Positions 54,130 to 62,674 of a stretch of 64,000 bases of DNA are shown in pieces. Source of the DNA: CAZTUH01 sp964616175 (GTDB lineage: Bacteria > Pseudomonadota > Gammaproteobacteria > Burkholderiales > Burkholderiaceae_B); assembly GCA_964616175.1 (NCBI GenBank), contig CAZTUH010000005.1, forward strand, positions 1 to 64,000, written 5' to 3'. Within the stretch, counting starts at the first letter, position 1; each line of letters begins with the position of its first letter. The notes below the pieces were generated by a model. It worked only from the letters and a program-made list of their open reading frames with translations, made no database searches and was not told the DNA's origin. A program made the translations under genes and the position numbers.

Positions 54130-55146
54130 TCAAGAGGAATTGGCATTCAAAATTTGTTTTGAAAAAAATAAGGACAAGCGGGCTAATTCTTCCCAAGGAT
54201 CTGAGAGTCGATCAGATATTTGGAAACCCTTAATTGAAAGTTCTATCTCATGGATATGTCGAATAGTTTGAAACCAAGCAACAGAATCCAATTTGTCAAA
54301 CAAATTGTTTGATTTTCTATTTTTGACATTATTGTTGCATATTGTTTCTTGAGATAGAATTGCTGAAGATAAAATTTTTTCCCCAATAATCCAAATTATT
54401 CGTGATAACGATTCACCATTTTCTCTTAATCGATCCAATATATGCAATGCTCGACTGGTATTTCCAAGAAGAATAGCCTGACTCAATTCAAATGTATCAT
54501 AATGAGCAACATCCTGTACAATCTTCCTTGCTTCTAAATTTTCTAACCTTCCCTTTGGGCATAATAAATTGAGTTTAAGAATCTCATTCTGTGCAGCAAC
54601 TAGATCTCCTTCAACCTTATTTGCTATCCATTCAATCAGATTAGAATCAGCAGTTTGTCCTTGCATGAACAGACGCTTTTCTATCCAATTTGGTAAAGAT
54701 TTTCTTTGAATTTTTGAAATATTCAGAACTATCCCATTTCTACTTAATTCTTTCATCCATAATGTTTTTCTTATAATTTTGTCTATTTTTGGAATGGTTA
54801 CAAAAATCACAACATTAGCATCATGATCTAAACCAATTCTTTTGATTATCCAGATAAGTTTTTCAAGGCTATATTTGTTTGGTTTTGCATTTGGGATATT
54901 GACTTCTAGAATAAATCGTTCATCAAATAATGAACTACTCTGCATAGATTCAAAAACTTTTTCATGTCTATTGTTTTGATCTAATGAAATAGTAATCCGG
55001 TGATTATATCCTTGTTTTCTTGCCTCTACGCGCAAACGAGTCAGAGTTTCTTGAACAAGAAATAAATCATTTCCTATGATGATGTAAAGATTTGAAGGTC
55101 TTTCATCTGCAGAAATCAAATCTCTAATTGATTTTTTATCAAACAT
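54130..55146 (-). CDS. holA: DNA polymerase III subunit delta
   Basis: Clamp-loader subunit that opens the beta clamp. The 338-residue protein has the AAA-like fold with NLYIIIGNDLFLVQETLTRLR, SSSLFDERFILEV and the C-terminal helical domain. In betaproteobacteria it follows lptE. Sequence is diverged but length and motifs match. Confidence 0.9.
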   Translation of the reverse strand: MFDKKSIRDLISADERPSNLYIIIGNDLFLVQETLTRLRVEARKQGYNHRITISLDQNNRHEKVFESMQSSSLFDERFILEVNIPNAKPNKYSLEKLIWIIKRIGLDHDANVVIFVTIPKIDKIIRKTLWMKELSRNGIVLNISKIQRKSLPNWIEKRLFMQGQTADSNLIEWIANKVEGDLVAAQNEILKLNLLCPKGRLENLEARKIVQDVAHYDTFELSQAILLGNTSRALHILDRLRENGESLSRIIWIIGEKILSSAILSQETICNNNVKNRKSNNLFDKLDSVAWFQTIRHIHEIELSIKGFQISDRLSDPWEELARLSLFFSKQILNANSS

Positions 55147-55246
55147 TGAGTTCTGATATGTTTATGGATTGTTCTAAAAAAATTTTATATATAACAGATC
55201 ATTTAAAAGAGAAAATTCTATTATCCCGATAAACCTAGAAGAATAG

Positions 55247-55807
55247 TCATTCAGCTATTCCTAAAAAAGGAGGATGATTTATTTTTATAGCAGTGATTCG
55301 GTAAACCAAAAGTTGTACTACTTCTTTTTGCATTGAAAAAAAGGAACTCTCGATTTGCTCATTTCTTGCTTGATTTTCTGAATCTTCACAGAAAATCCTT
55401 CTAGAAGTTGATAGAGTTGTTTCTGGAATTAAAATTTTTCCTTTCGAGTCAATTAATTGAAATGAAATTGTTAAAAACAATTCGTACTCTATGAATTGTT
55501 CCAAAATATTTGTGGGTATTTTTCGAATAATCTTTTTGTGTTTTATGTCTTCCAATCTAGCCTCAGATTTATCCAAATCCTGGGTTACCTGGATATCCTT
55601 ACAATACAATAACAATGCATGTTGCAGATCAGATAAGAACATAGGATTTTTTTGTTTTTCTACTTCTTCAACATATAGAGTATGAAATGGAATTTTCCTG
55701 GAATCAGGAAATCTAAGACTGCAAGATTCAGTTAGACATAGCAGTATGGTTATCCATACAATTTGGATATTTTTTGGATAAATTATTTCTGATATTATTA
55801 CTTGCAT
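55247..55807 (-). CDS. lptE: LPS-assembly lipoprotein LptE
   Basis: Outer-membrane lipoprotein that plugs the LptD barrel. The 186-residue product has a hydrophobic N-terminus with a lipobox-like LTESC at about 26-30, then SLRFPDSRKIPFHTLYVEEV, typical of LptE start. C-terminal helical stretch is as expected. It lies between leuS and holA. The stop lies in a short inverted repeat GAATAG/CTATTC. Confidence 0.87.
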   Translation of the reverse strand: MQVIISEIIYPKNIQIVWITILLCLTESCSLRFPDSRKIPFHTLYVEEVEKQKNPMFLSDLQHALLLYCKDIQVTQDLDKSEARLEDIKHKKIIRKIPTNILEQFIEYELFLTISFQLIDSKGKILIPETTLSTSRRIFCEDSENQARNEQIESSFFSMQKEVVQLLVYRITAIKINHPPFLGIAE

Positions 55808-55840
55808 GAAAAAAATTTATTGATTTATAGTTTTTCAGAA

Positions 55841-58501
55841 TTAAGTAACTATGTTAACTAATTTTTTTGGAACTAATATGATTCGTTTAGGCAATTTTCC
55901 AGATAAAAATCTTTGAGATTGATTTTGTATAACTGCGATAGATTTGATTTTTTCATGGCTTGATTCTTTTGGAACAAGGAATTTCCCTTTATATTTTCCA
56001 TTGATTTGTAGAATTAACTCAATTTCCTCTCTATCAATTGCTGTTTTATCGATTTCTGGCCATGGGGAGTCTGAAATTTCGCCAAAAACCGATTTATAAC
56101 CCAATTCCAGCCATAATTTCCAAGTAATATGTGGCACTATAGGATAGAGAACACGCAGTAATATCCCAATGCTTTCAGTTATTGCATACTTGAAATAATG
56201 GTTCTTGAAATTTGAAATATCCTCAATTATGTTAGCTAGTTTCATAGTTGCTGAAACAACTGTATTGTAATGAACTCTACGATAGTCACGATCTGCTTGT
56301 TCTAGGAGGTAGTATACATTTCTCCGAAAGTTTCTGACGATTTCAGGAGATTGATTCCAATCAATCTCCTGATAGTGTTGATTATTTTTAATAACTGCAA
56401 TTTTTTTGTAACAAATGTTCCATATTCGGTGAAGAAAACGGTTTGTTCCATTGATTCCTGAATTTGACCATTCAATATTTCGTTCCGGAGAATTAGAAAA
56501 GATGATGAATAATCTAGCTGTGTCCGCTCCATAAGTCTCTATAATAGACTGAGGATCAATTCCATTAAATTTAGATTTAGACATAGAAATCATTCCATCA
56601 TAATCAATTAATGACTGATCTGTTTTTAATTTTGCTTTTATTATTCGGCTATTCTCATCATAGATGCATTCTATCTGATTTCCGGAAAAGTACTCTTTTT
56701 TTCCTTCCCTGTTAGTTCGTGAATAAGTATGGTTTAGCACCATTCCCTGACATAGAACTTTCTTGAATGGTTCATCAAGATTTATCAAACCCATATCACG
56801 CATAGCCTTTGTCCAGAATCGAGCATAGAGAAGATGCAAGATAGCATGTTCAATTCCTCCAATATATTGATCTACTGGCATCCAATAATTGTTACGTTCA
56901 TCTAGCATGCAATCCTTGCTTCCAGGAGATGTATAACGCATGAAGTACCATGAAGAATCAAAAAATGTATCCATTGTATCTGTTTCCCTCTTAGCATCTT
57001 GTTTGCAGATTGGGCAAAAACAGGATAGGAACAATTCATTTTTGTTTAGTGGATTTCCTGTCCCATCTGGAACTAAATTGGTTGGCAAAACCACTGGAAG
57101 CTCTTTTTCTGGAACCGGAACCAAACCGCAAGTTTTGCAATGAATAAGTGGGATAGGGGTTCCCCAGTATCTTTGTCTTGAAATACTCCAATCACGAAGA
57201 CGATAAGTTGTGTATTTTTCGCCAAATTTTTTATTTTGAATGGTTTTAACAATTGCTTCTGATGCTTCTCTATAGTTTAGGTTGCTAAATTCTAAAGAAT
57301 TGATAGTATGCGAATAACTTTTTTCACTATACCAATCTTTCCAATGGTTGCTCTCAAAGGATTTTCCTTCTGACATGTTGACTTGGATAATTGGAATGTT
57401 ATGCTTTTTTGCAAAGAAAAAATCTGATTTATCATGCCCGGGAACCCCCATAATTGCTCCATCGCCATAGTCTGATCGAACATAATTACTTATCCAAACA
57501 TTTATTATCTTACCTGTTAACGGATGAGTGACTGTCAGCCCTGAGTAAATTCCCTCTATTGAGCTTTCTTCAAAAGAAGAATTAACAATGCTATTTTGTT
57601 TGATTTTTCGAACAAAGGATGCTATCTGAAAAGACATTTTTGCAGCATGAGAAGCTAGTGGATGTTCGGGAGAAATTGCACAAAATGTAACCCCCATAAT
57701 AGTATCTGGCCGAGTTGTAAAAACATAGAGACTTCCATTTTGGATGAGATCACCATTAGTGTTTCTGATACAATGCGGAAAGAAAAATCGGATTCCCTCT
57801 GATTTTCCTATCCAATTTTTTTGCATAGAAATAACTTGTTCTGGCCAACCATTCAATTTTTCAGCTGATTGCAGTAATTCATCTGCATACTTTGTAATAC
57901 GCAGGTAATAACCAGGAATTTCTCGTTTCTGGATAATTGCTCCAGATCTCCATCCACGTCCATTTATAACCTGTTCTTTGGAAAGAACGGTTTGATCGAT
58001 TGGATCCCAGTTTACAACCTGAGTTTTTCGATAGGCAATCCCACATTTTAGCATTTTTAAAAAAATCCATTGGTTCCATTTGTAATACTGTGGATCACAA
58101 GTTAGCAATTCTCTTGACCAATCAATTGATAATCCAAGAGTCAAGAGCTGTTTTTTCATATGTTCAATGTTATTTTTAGTCCATTTATATGGAGAAATCC
58201 CATGCATTATTGCTGCATTTTCAGCAGGCATGCCAAAAGCATCCCATCCCATTGGCATTAGTACATTAAAGTTTTTCATACGCAATTGACGAACCATTAC
58301 ATCATTGATTGTATAATTCCGAACATGTCCCATATGCAGTTTTCCACTTGGATATGGAAGCATTGAACAAGCATAGAATTTTGTTTTTTTAAAGTTCTTT
58401 TTTTCCAAAGGAAAAAATTCAGATGCTTTGTGCAAACCAGAGGAAGACCAAGAAGATTGGGCTTCCTTTTCAATGGAAGTGTGATCGTAATATTTCTGCA
58501 T
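55841..58501 (-). CDS. leuS: Leucyl-tRNA synthetase
   Basis: Class I enzyme of 886 residues that charges tRNA(Leu). It has the HIGH motif as PYPSGKLHMGHVRNY, the CP1 editing domain (about 225-420) with FTTRPDTIMGVTFCAISPEHPLA and GVPGHDKSDFFFAKK, and the KMSKS loop as ISMSKSKFNGIDPQ. The first Lys of KMSKS is Ser. The C-terminal anticodon-binding domain is intact. It heads leuS-lptE-holA-proA. Confidence 0.98.
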   Translation of the reverse strand: MQKYYDHTSIEKEAQSSWSSSGLHKASEFFPLEKKNFKKTKFYACSMLPYPSGKLHMGHVRNYTINDVMVRQLRMKNFNVLMPMGWDAFGMPAENAAIMHGISPYKWTKNNIEHMKKQLLTLGLSIDWSRELLTCDPQYYKWNQWIFLKMLKCGIAYRKTQVVNWDPIDQTVLSKEQVINGRGWRSGAIIQKREIPGYYLRITKYADELLQSAEKLNGWPEQVISMQKNWIGKSEGIRFFFPHCIRNTNGDLIQNGSLYVFTTRPDTIMGVTFCAISPEHPLASHAAKMSFQIASFVRKIKQNSIVNSSFEESSIEGIYSGLTVTHPLTGKIINVWISNYVRSDYGDGAIMGVPGHDKSDFFFAKKHNIPIIQVNMSEGKSFESNHWKDWYSEKSYSHTINSLEFSNLNYREASEAIVKTIQNKKFGEKYTTYRLRDWSISRQRYWGTPIPLIHCKTCGLVPVPEKELPVVLPTNLVPDGTGNPLNKNELFLSCFCPICKQDAKRETDTMDTFFDSSWYFMRYTSPGSKDCMLDERNNYWMPVDQYIGGIEHAILHLLYARFWTKAMRDMGLINLDEPFKKVLCQGMVLNHTYSRTNREGKKEYFSGNQIECIYDENSRIIKAKLKTDQSLIDYDGMISMSKSKFNGIDPQSIIETYGADTARLFIIFSNSPERNIEWSNSGINGTNRFLHRIWNICYKKIAVIKNNQHYQEIDWNQSPEIVRNFRRNVYYLLEQADRDYRRVHYNTVVSATMKLANIIEDISNFKNHYFKYAITESIGILLRVLYPIVPHITWKLWLELGYKSVFGEISDSPWPEIDKTAIDREEIELILQINGKYKGKFLVPKESSHEKIKSIAVIQNQSQRFLSGKLPKRIILVPKKLVNIVT

Positions 58502-58907
58502 AGATTTTGTATTAAGAATTGCTCAAATGAACTTAGGAGAAAAATTCTTTATTAATGGAAAAATTCTTGCTTAAGAATCTGACTTGTCAAGAATCAGGAA
58601 AAATTTGCATTCTACATTCAATAAGAAAGATCCTTAAACAGGACTTAACAATCTTGAGCTAATTCTATAATTTATTTAAATTCTTGTCTTAAAATTCAGG
58701 TACATTTCATGTAGTTAATGAACAATTCCTTTTTTAAATAATTAAAGTTTTTAAGAAAAAGATTTATTTTTGATATAATTGGACTGTGTTATTTAAAGAA
58801 TTCTTGATTCAAGTTGATATTAATTTAATTAAGAAGTTTTTTCTTTGGTAAGAATTTTTCATATTTGTCTAGTTTCTAATTTTTATTTACAAAAAAGAGA
58901 GTTAAGT
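58502..58907. promoter_or_regulatory. Divergent leuS/rpmB intergenic region
   Basis: 406 bp without a gene. It contains a promoter-like pair for rpmBG (see 58751-58779). The rest has several AAAAATTCTT-like stretches but no strong hairpin, tRNA or T-box-like element. Confidence 0.4.
58751..58779 (+). promoter_or_regulatory. Putative sigma-70 promoter of rpmB-rpmG
   Basis: TTAAGA at 58751-58756 and a perfect TATAAT at 58774-58779 are separated by 17 bp. They lie about 130 bp upstream of the rpmB start. The -35 box is only a partial match, so this is a candidate. Confidence 0.5.
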
Positions 58908-59129
58908 ATGGCTCGTATATGCCAAATAATTCAAAAAAATCGCATGGTTGGAAATAAGGTTTCTCATGCTAATAATAAAACTAAGCGAGTTTTTTTACCA
59001 AATCTTCATTGGCGACGTTTTTGGATAGAAAGTCAAAAACGTTGGATCCGTCTTCGTGTTTCTGCTAAAGCCATTCGGATAATTGATAAGAAAGGCATCG
59101 ATGTTTTACTTTCTAAAATCCAAAATTAG
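58908..59129 (+). CDS. rpmB: 50S ribosomal protein L28
   Basis: L28 of the 50S subunit. The 73-residue product from ATG 58908 has the near-invariant MVGNKVSHANNKTKRVFLPN and RFWIESQKRWIRLRVSAKA motifs. The frame opens upstream at 58845, but that extension is not family-like. AGAGAG lies before the ATG. Followed by rpmG. Confidence 0.97.
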   Translation: MARICQIIQKNRMVGNKVSHANNKTKRVFLPNLHWRRFWIESQKRWIRLRVSAKAIRIIDKKGIDVLLSKIQN

Positions 59130-59204
59130 TAACAATAAATACTATGAAAATTCTGAAATAGATTGTCCTATCAAATAAAAATAAAAATTTAGAGAATATA
59201 AAAA

Positions 59205-59372
59205 ATGGCCAAGAATACCCGTGAAAAAATAAAACTCGAATCCAGTGCTGGAACTGGGCACTTTTATACAACAACCAAAAACAAACGGAATATATCTGAA
59301 AAGTTAAAACTCAAAAGGTTTGATCCAATAGTTCGCAAGCATGTTGAATATAAAGAGAAAAAACTGAGCTAA
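59205..59372 (+). CDS. rpmG: 50S ribosomal protein L33
   Basis: A 55-residue product beginning MAKNTREKIKLESSAGTGHF and continuing with YTTTKNKRNISEKLKLKRFD, the L33 family core. It lacks the zinc cysteines, as in the C- form. It follows rpmB by 75 bp as in most bacteria. Confidence 0.95.
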   Translation: MAKNTREKIKLESSAGTGHFYTTTKNKRNISEKLKLKRFDPIVRKHVEYKEKKLS

Positions 59373-59391
59373 GTAGCATTACTAGGATTGC

Positions 59392-59411
59392 TCTGAATTT
59401 TTTAATTCAGA
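59392..59411 (+). terminator. Possible rpmBG terminator
   Basis: Perfect 8-bp stem TCTGAATT/AATTCAGA with a TTTT loop, 19 bases after the rpmG stop. It has low GC content and no direct T-run, so it is weak. Confidence 0.4.
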
Positions 59412-59572
59412 AAGGTCTAGTTCTTTTGATCCTTCGAATTTCATAATTGATGGAAATTTTCTTTTCTTACTTGATTTTTTCTAAAGTCTGGCTGTTTCAA
59501 ATTACTAATTTTTTTCATATTTGATCTTAAGAATTCATTACTGAAAGACTTTCCAACTAAAAAAAGAGAATT

Positions 59573-60391
59573 GTGTTCAAGATTAAATTTGCCAAAAAAA
59601 TATTTTTTTTAATTTTTGTCTTTTTAGTTCCAAAATTAACTCAAGCAACAAAAGTTAAGAATTTTGATAAAAATGACCAATTCTTGATAATTTCAGTAGC
59701 ATCTAGTTTATTGCTTCCATTTAAAGAACTAATACACAATTATAAAATAGAAAATGATTCAGCCAATATTGTGCTGAACTCTGGAGCCTCTGATCTTCTT
59801 TATCAACAAATTATTCAAGGGGCTCCTGTAAACATTTTTGTTTCAGCAGATCAAAAGATATTCACAAGAAATTTTTCCAGGAGCCAAACTATTTTTGTTT
59901 CAGAAACAGTGGATTTAGTTAGTAATGAATTAGTTTTGATAGTTCCTATTGCTAGCAAAATAGCGATAAACTCCCTTAATGACTTGCAAAAGAAAGAGAT
60001 AAAATGGGTTGCTTATGGAAACCCTATTACTTCTCCTGTTGGGCGTTACACTGAACAAGTTCTAAAAAATTGTGATCTTCTAGATGTCATAAAAGAAAAG
60101 GGGATTCCAACACAAAATGCAAGACAGAGCTTAAATTATGTTTCGCAAGGAGAAGTTGATGCTGGTTTTGTTTTTCTTACGGATGCACTTTCAAAAGTGA
60201 AAAGTACGCGTATTGCTCTACATATTCACACAGATGTTCCAATCGTTTATTCGATGGTTTTAATATGCCAAGAAAAAAATTCATTGGATATGACTCAGAT
60301 AAAACATTTTTTCGATTACATATATCTTTCAAAAATTAGCAAAGAAATATTTATTAAACATGGATTTAAAATAATTCAAAAAAAGGTTTAA
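59573..60391 (+). CDS. modA: Molybdate ABC transporter substrate-binding protein
   Basis: Periplasmic protein that binds molybdate. The 272-residue product has a signal peptide (about 1-23) and the ModA motifs VASSLLLPFKELIHNY, NSGASDLLYQQIIQGAPVNIFVSAD and AYGNPITSPVGRYTEQVL. It starts with GTG at 59573 after AAAAGAGA. It lies 4 bp before modB. It could also bind tungstate. Confidence 0.9.
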   Translation: MFKIKFAKKIFFLIFVFLVPKLTQATKVKNFDKNDQFLIISVASSLLLPFKELIHNYKIENDSANIVLNSGASDLLYQQIIQGAPVNIFVSADQKIFTRNFSRSQTIFVSETVDLVSNELVLIVPIASKIAINSLNDLQKKEIKWVAYGNPITSPVGRYTEQVLKNCDLLDVIKEKGIPTQNARQSLNYVSQGEVDAGFVFLTDALSKVKSTRIALHIHTDVPIVYSMVLICQEKNSLDMTQIKHFFDYIYLSKISKEIFIKHGFKIIQKKV

Positions 60392-60395
60392 AAAT

Positions 60396-61106
60396 ATGTT
60401 TAATAGTTCAGAAACGTCTTGGGGACCATTACTTTTATCCTTTAAGATAGCTATATGTTCTTCAACATTGAATGCTTTATTAGGAATTGGAATAGCTTTT
60501 GCATTAGTCCAATTGAACTCCAAGGTTTCAAGAATTATAAGTGCTTTACTGACTTTACCATTGGTCTTGCCCCCAACAATAATTGGTTATTATCTTCTTG
60601 TTTTTTTTGGAAAGAATGGAATTTTTGGTTCTTGTCTAGCAAATCTTGGAATTCACTTGATATTTACATGGCAAGGAGCTGTACTTGCGTCAGCTTTGGT
60701 ATCATTTCCGCTAGTTTTAAAATCAGCGAAAGCTTCATTTGAAAGCATAGATAACAGAATGCAGGATGCAGCTAGAATTTTAGGAGCAAGTAAAGTTTGC
60801 GTGTTTTTCCAGGTAACCTTACCACTAGCATCAAGGGGAATCATAGCTGGGGTTTTGTTGGCTTTTACAAGAGCATTAGGAGAGTTTGGAGCAACAATAA
60901 TGATCGCAGGTAACCTCCCTGGGAGAACACAAACTTTATCGGCTTCTATTTATGATGCAATGTGTATGGGTAATATGGATGAAGTATTGAATTCAATAGT
61001 TGTCATTTCGTTGTTCTGCATAGTTGTATTATGTTTTACTGAAAGTAAAATTTTTACACGAATTAACATTGTTTCTAAAGAAAAGAATAATGGATATATC
61101 TTCTAA
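60396..61106 (+). CDS. modB: Molybdate ABC transporter permease
   Basis: Inner-membrane permease of 236 residues with the ABC-permease loop DAARILGASKVCVFFQVTLPLASRGIIAGVLLAFTRALGEFGAT, diagnostic of ModB. It follows modA by 4 bp. The ATPase gene modC does not follow. Without an ATPase this transporter would not work unless one is encoded elsewhere. Confidence 0.92.
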   Translation: MFNSSETSWGPLLLSFKIAICSSTLNALLGIGIAFALVQLNSKVSRIISALLTLPLVLPPTIIGYYLLVFFGKNGIFGSCLANLGIHLIFTWQGAVLASALVSFPLVLKSAKASFESIDNRMQDAARILGASKVCVFFQVTLPLASRGIIAGVLLAFTRALGEFGATIMIAGNLPGRTQTLSASIYDAMCMGNMDEVLNSIVVISLFCIVVLCFTESKIFTRINIVSKEKNNGYIF

Positions 61107-61429
61107 TTTAGGTTTTTTATAAAGATGAATTTGCTTTCAGAAAAATTTTTATGTTTTAACTTATATTTCAGTAAAAATTTTTTGGAATTCAATGAATCTC
61201 TGTCTTGCATTGAAAACTTTCTTTTAAAGAAAATTCCGATAAATTAACATTCTCATTTATTTTAAGTTTTAGAGAAGTTCCTCATCTTGTATGATACCTA
61301 GAAAATCTAGTGAGGAATATTCTAAAATTTTTCTATTTATTGCGAAGATTGTTTCCAATAATTTTTCATGAAGATAAATCCTGGCTGATAAACATCAATT
61401 AGTTAGTTAATTTAAGGTTTGATAATTGA
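61107..61429. other. Gap where modC is expected, with a small leftover frame
   Basis: 323 bp without a recognised gene. A 40-codon frame from ATG 61125 starts MNLLSEKFLCFNLYFSKNFL and continues EFNESLS; it weakly recalls the first strand of ModC but lacks all ATPase motifs. A stem TTCCTCA/TGAGGAA (61278-61317) encloses an inner CTAGA/TCTAG hairpin about 115 bp before pdxJ. Confidence 0.4.
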
Positions 61430-62164
61430 ATGATTGAATTAGGTGTTAATGTTGATCATGTTGCGACACTAAGGCAACAAAGAAAAACTTCCTATCCAGA
61501 TCCCGCGATAGCGGCTTTAGAAGCAGAAAATTCTGGTGCCGATCTGATTACCTTGCATCTGCGAGAAGACCGGCGGCATATACAAGATTCCGATGTTTAT
61601 AAGATTCGCTCATTGCTTTTTCTTTCACGCATGAATTTAGAATGTTCTCTTGCTTCAGAAATTTTAGAGATTGCTATTCATGTAAAACCAGATAATGTTT
61701 GTCTAGTTCCAGAACGTCGCAATGAGATAACAACTGAAGGTGGGTTGGATGTATCTGCCAATGCGCTTGCCATTGAAAAAGCTATAATGCAGCTTACTAA
61801 AGCTGGAATTAAAGTAACTCTTTTTATTGATCCGGAACCTCATCAAGTGATTATTGCAGCAAAAATTGGAGCTTTTGGCATCGAAATCCATACTGGCTTC
61901 TATGAACAATCTTTTAATGAAAAAAGAGATTATCTGGATTCCGAAATTTCAAGAATTAAAGCAACAGTTGAAGAAGGATTGAGATATGGATTGCGAGTCC
62001 ATGCTGGACATGGATTGAATTATCAGAATGTAGTTCCTATAGCTAGAATCAAGGGCATTTCAGAACTTAATATTGGCCATGCAATTGTTTCAAATGCAAT
62101 TTTTCATGGGTGGAAAAAGTCAATTAAAGAGATGAAAACTATAATTGCAAAGGCCAATATATGA
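61430..62164 (+). CDS. pdxJ: Pyridoxine 5'-phosphate synthase
   Basis: Last step of pyridoxine phosphate ring closure. The 244-residue TIM-barrel enzyme begins MIELGVNVDHVATLRQQRKT and has the motifs DLITLHLREDRRHIQDSDV, VCLVPERRNEITTEGGLDV, FIDPEPHQVIIAAKIGA and HAGHGLNYQNVVPIA. Its stop overlaps the acpS start as ATGA. Presence fits PLP-dependent enzymes (ilvA, YggS) in the window. Confidence 0.97.
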   Translation: MIELGVNVDHVATLRQQRKTSYPDPAIAALEAENSGADLITLHLREDRRHIQDSDVYKIRSLLFLSRMNLECSLASEILEIAIHVKPDNVCLVPERRNEITTEGGLDVSANALAIEKAIMQLTKAGIKVTLFIDPEPHQVIIAAKIGAFGIEIHTGFYEQSFNEKRDYLDSEISRIKATVEEGLRYGLRVHAGHGLNYQNVVPIARIKGISELNIGHAIVSNAIFHGWKKSIKEMKTIIAKANI

Positions 62165-62613
62165 GTCTCAATGTTTTTCATGATTCTTATAAGCTTACAT
62201 CCAAAAGATTTATTGCTGGAATTGGAGTAGATTTACTAAGTATTGAAAGAGTAGAAAAGCTACTAAAAAAAAATGGTTCTCGTTTTGCAGCTAAGATACT
62301 TGGCGGGGAAGAACTGCAACTTTTTTACATTAGAAAAAGCAGGAATTTAAAAAATGCTGTTAATTTTTTAAGTTCAAGATTTGCGATGAAGGAAGCTTTT
62401 TCTAAGGCTCTTGGAATTGGAATGACTAAGCCAATGGCTTGGAGGGAAATACAAGTGTTCAATTCTAAGAATGGAAAACCAGAGATTGTATTATCTTCTG
62501 ATTTGTCTAATTGGTATGAAAAAAAAAACTATGGGACAGCACATATTTCGGCTTCTCATGATAAAGGTATAGTTACTGCTTATGTCGTTATAGAATACAA
62601 ATTCTATACATAG
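62161..62613 (+). CDS. acpS: Holo-[acyl-carrier-protein] synthase
   Basis: Transfers phosphopantetheine to ACP. The 150-residue product has FIAGIGVDLLSIERVEKLL and SRFAMKEAFSKALGIGM. It overlaps pdxJ by four bases, the usual pdxJ-acpS pairing. An A10 run lies in frame near 62519-62528. An 8-bp hairpin (62589-62608) lies just before the stop. Confidence 0.95.
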   Translation: MSLNVFHDSYKLTSKRFIAGIGVDLLSIERVEKLLKKNGSRFAAKILGGEELQLFYIRKSRNLKNAVNFLSSRFAMKEAFSKALGIGMTKPMAWREIQVFNSKNGKPEIVLSSDLSNWYEKKNYGTAHISASHDKGIVTAYVVIEYKFYT

Positions 62614-62674
62614 AGATTCCTGTATAATTTTGAATTCAATTGTTCAAGCATTTTCTTGATACTAATAACAATTA

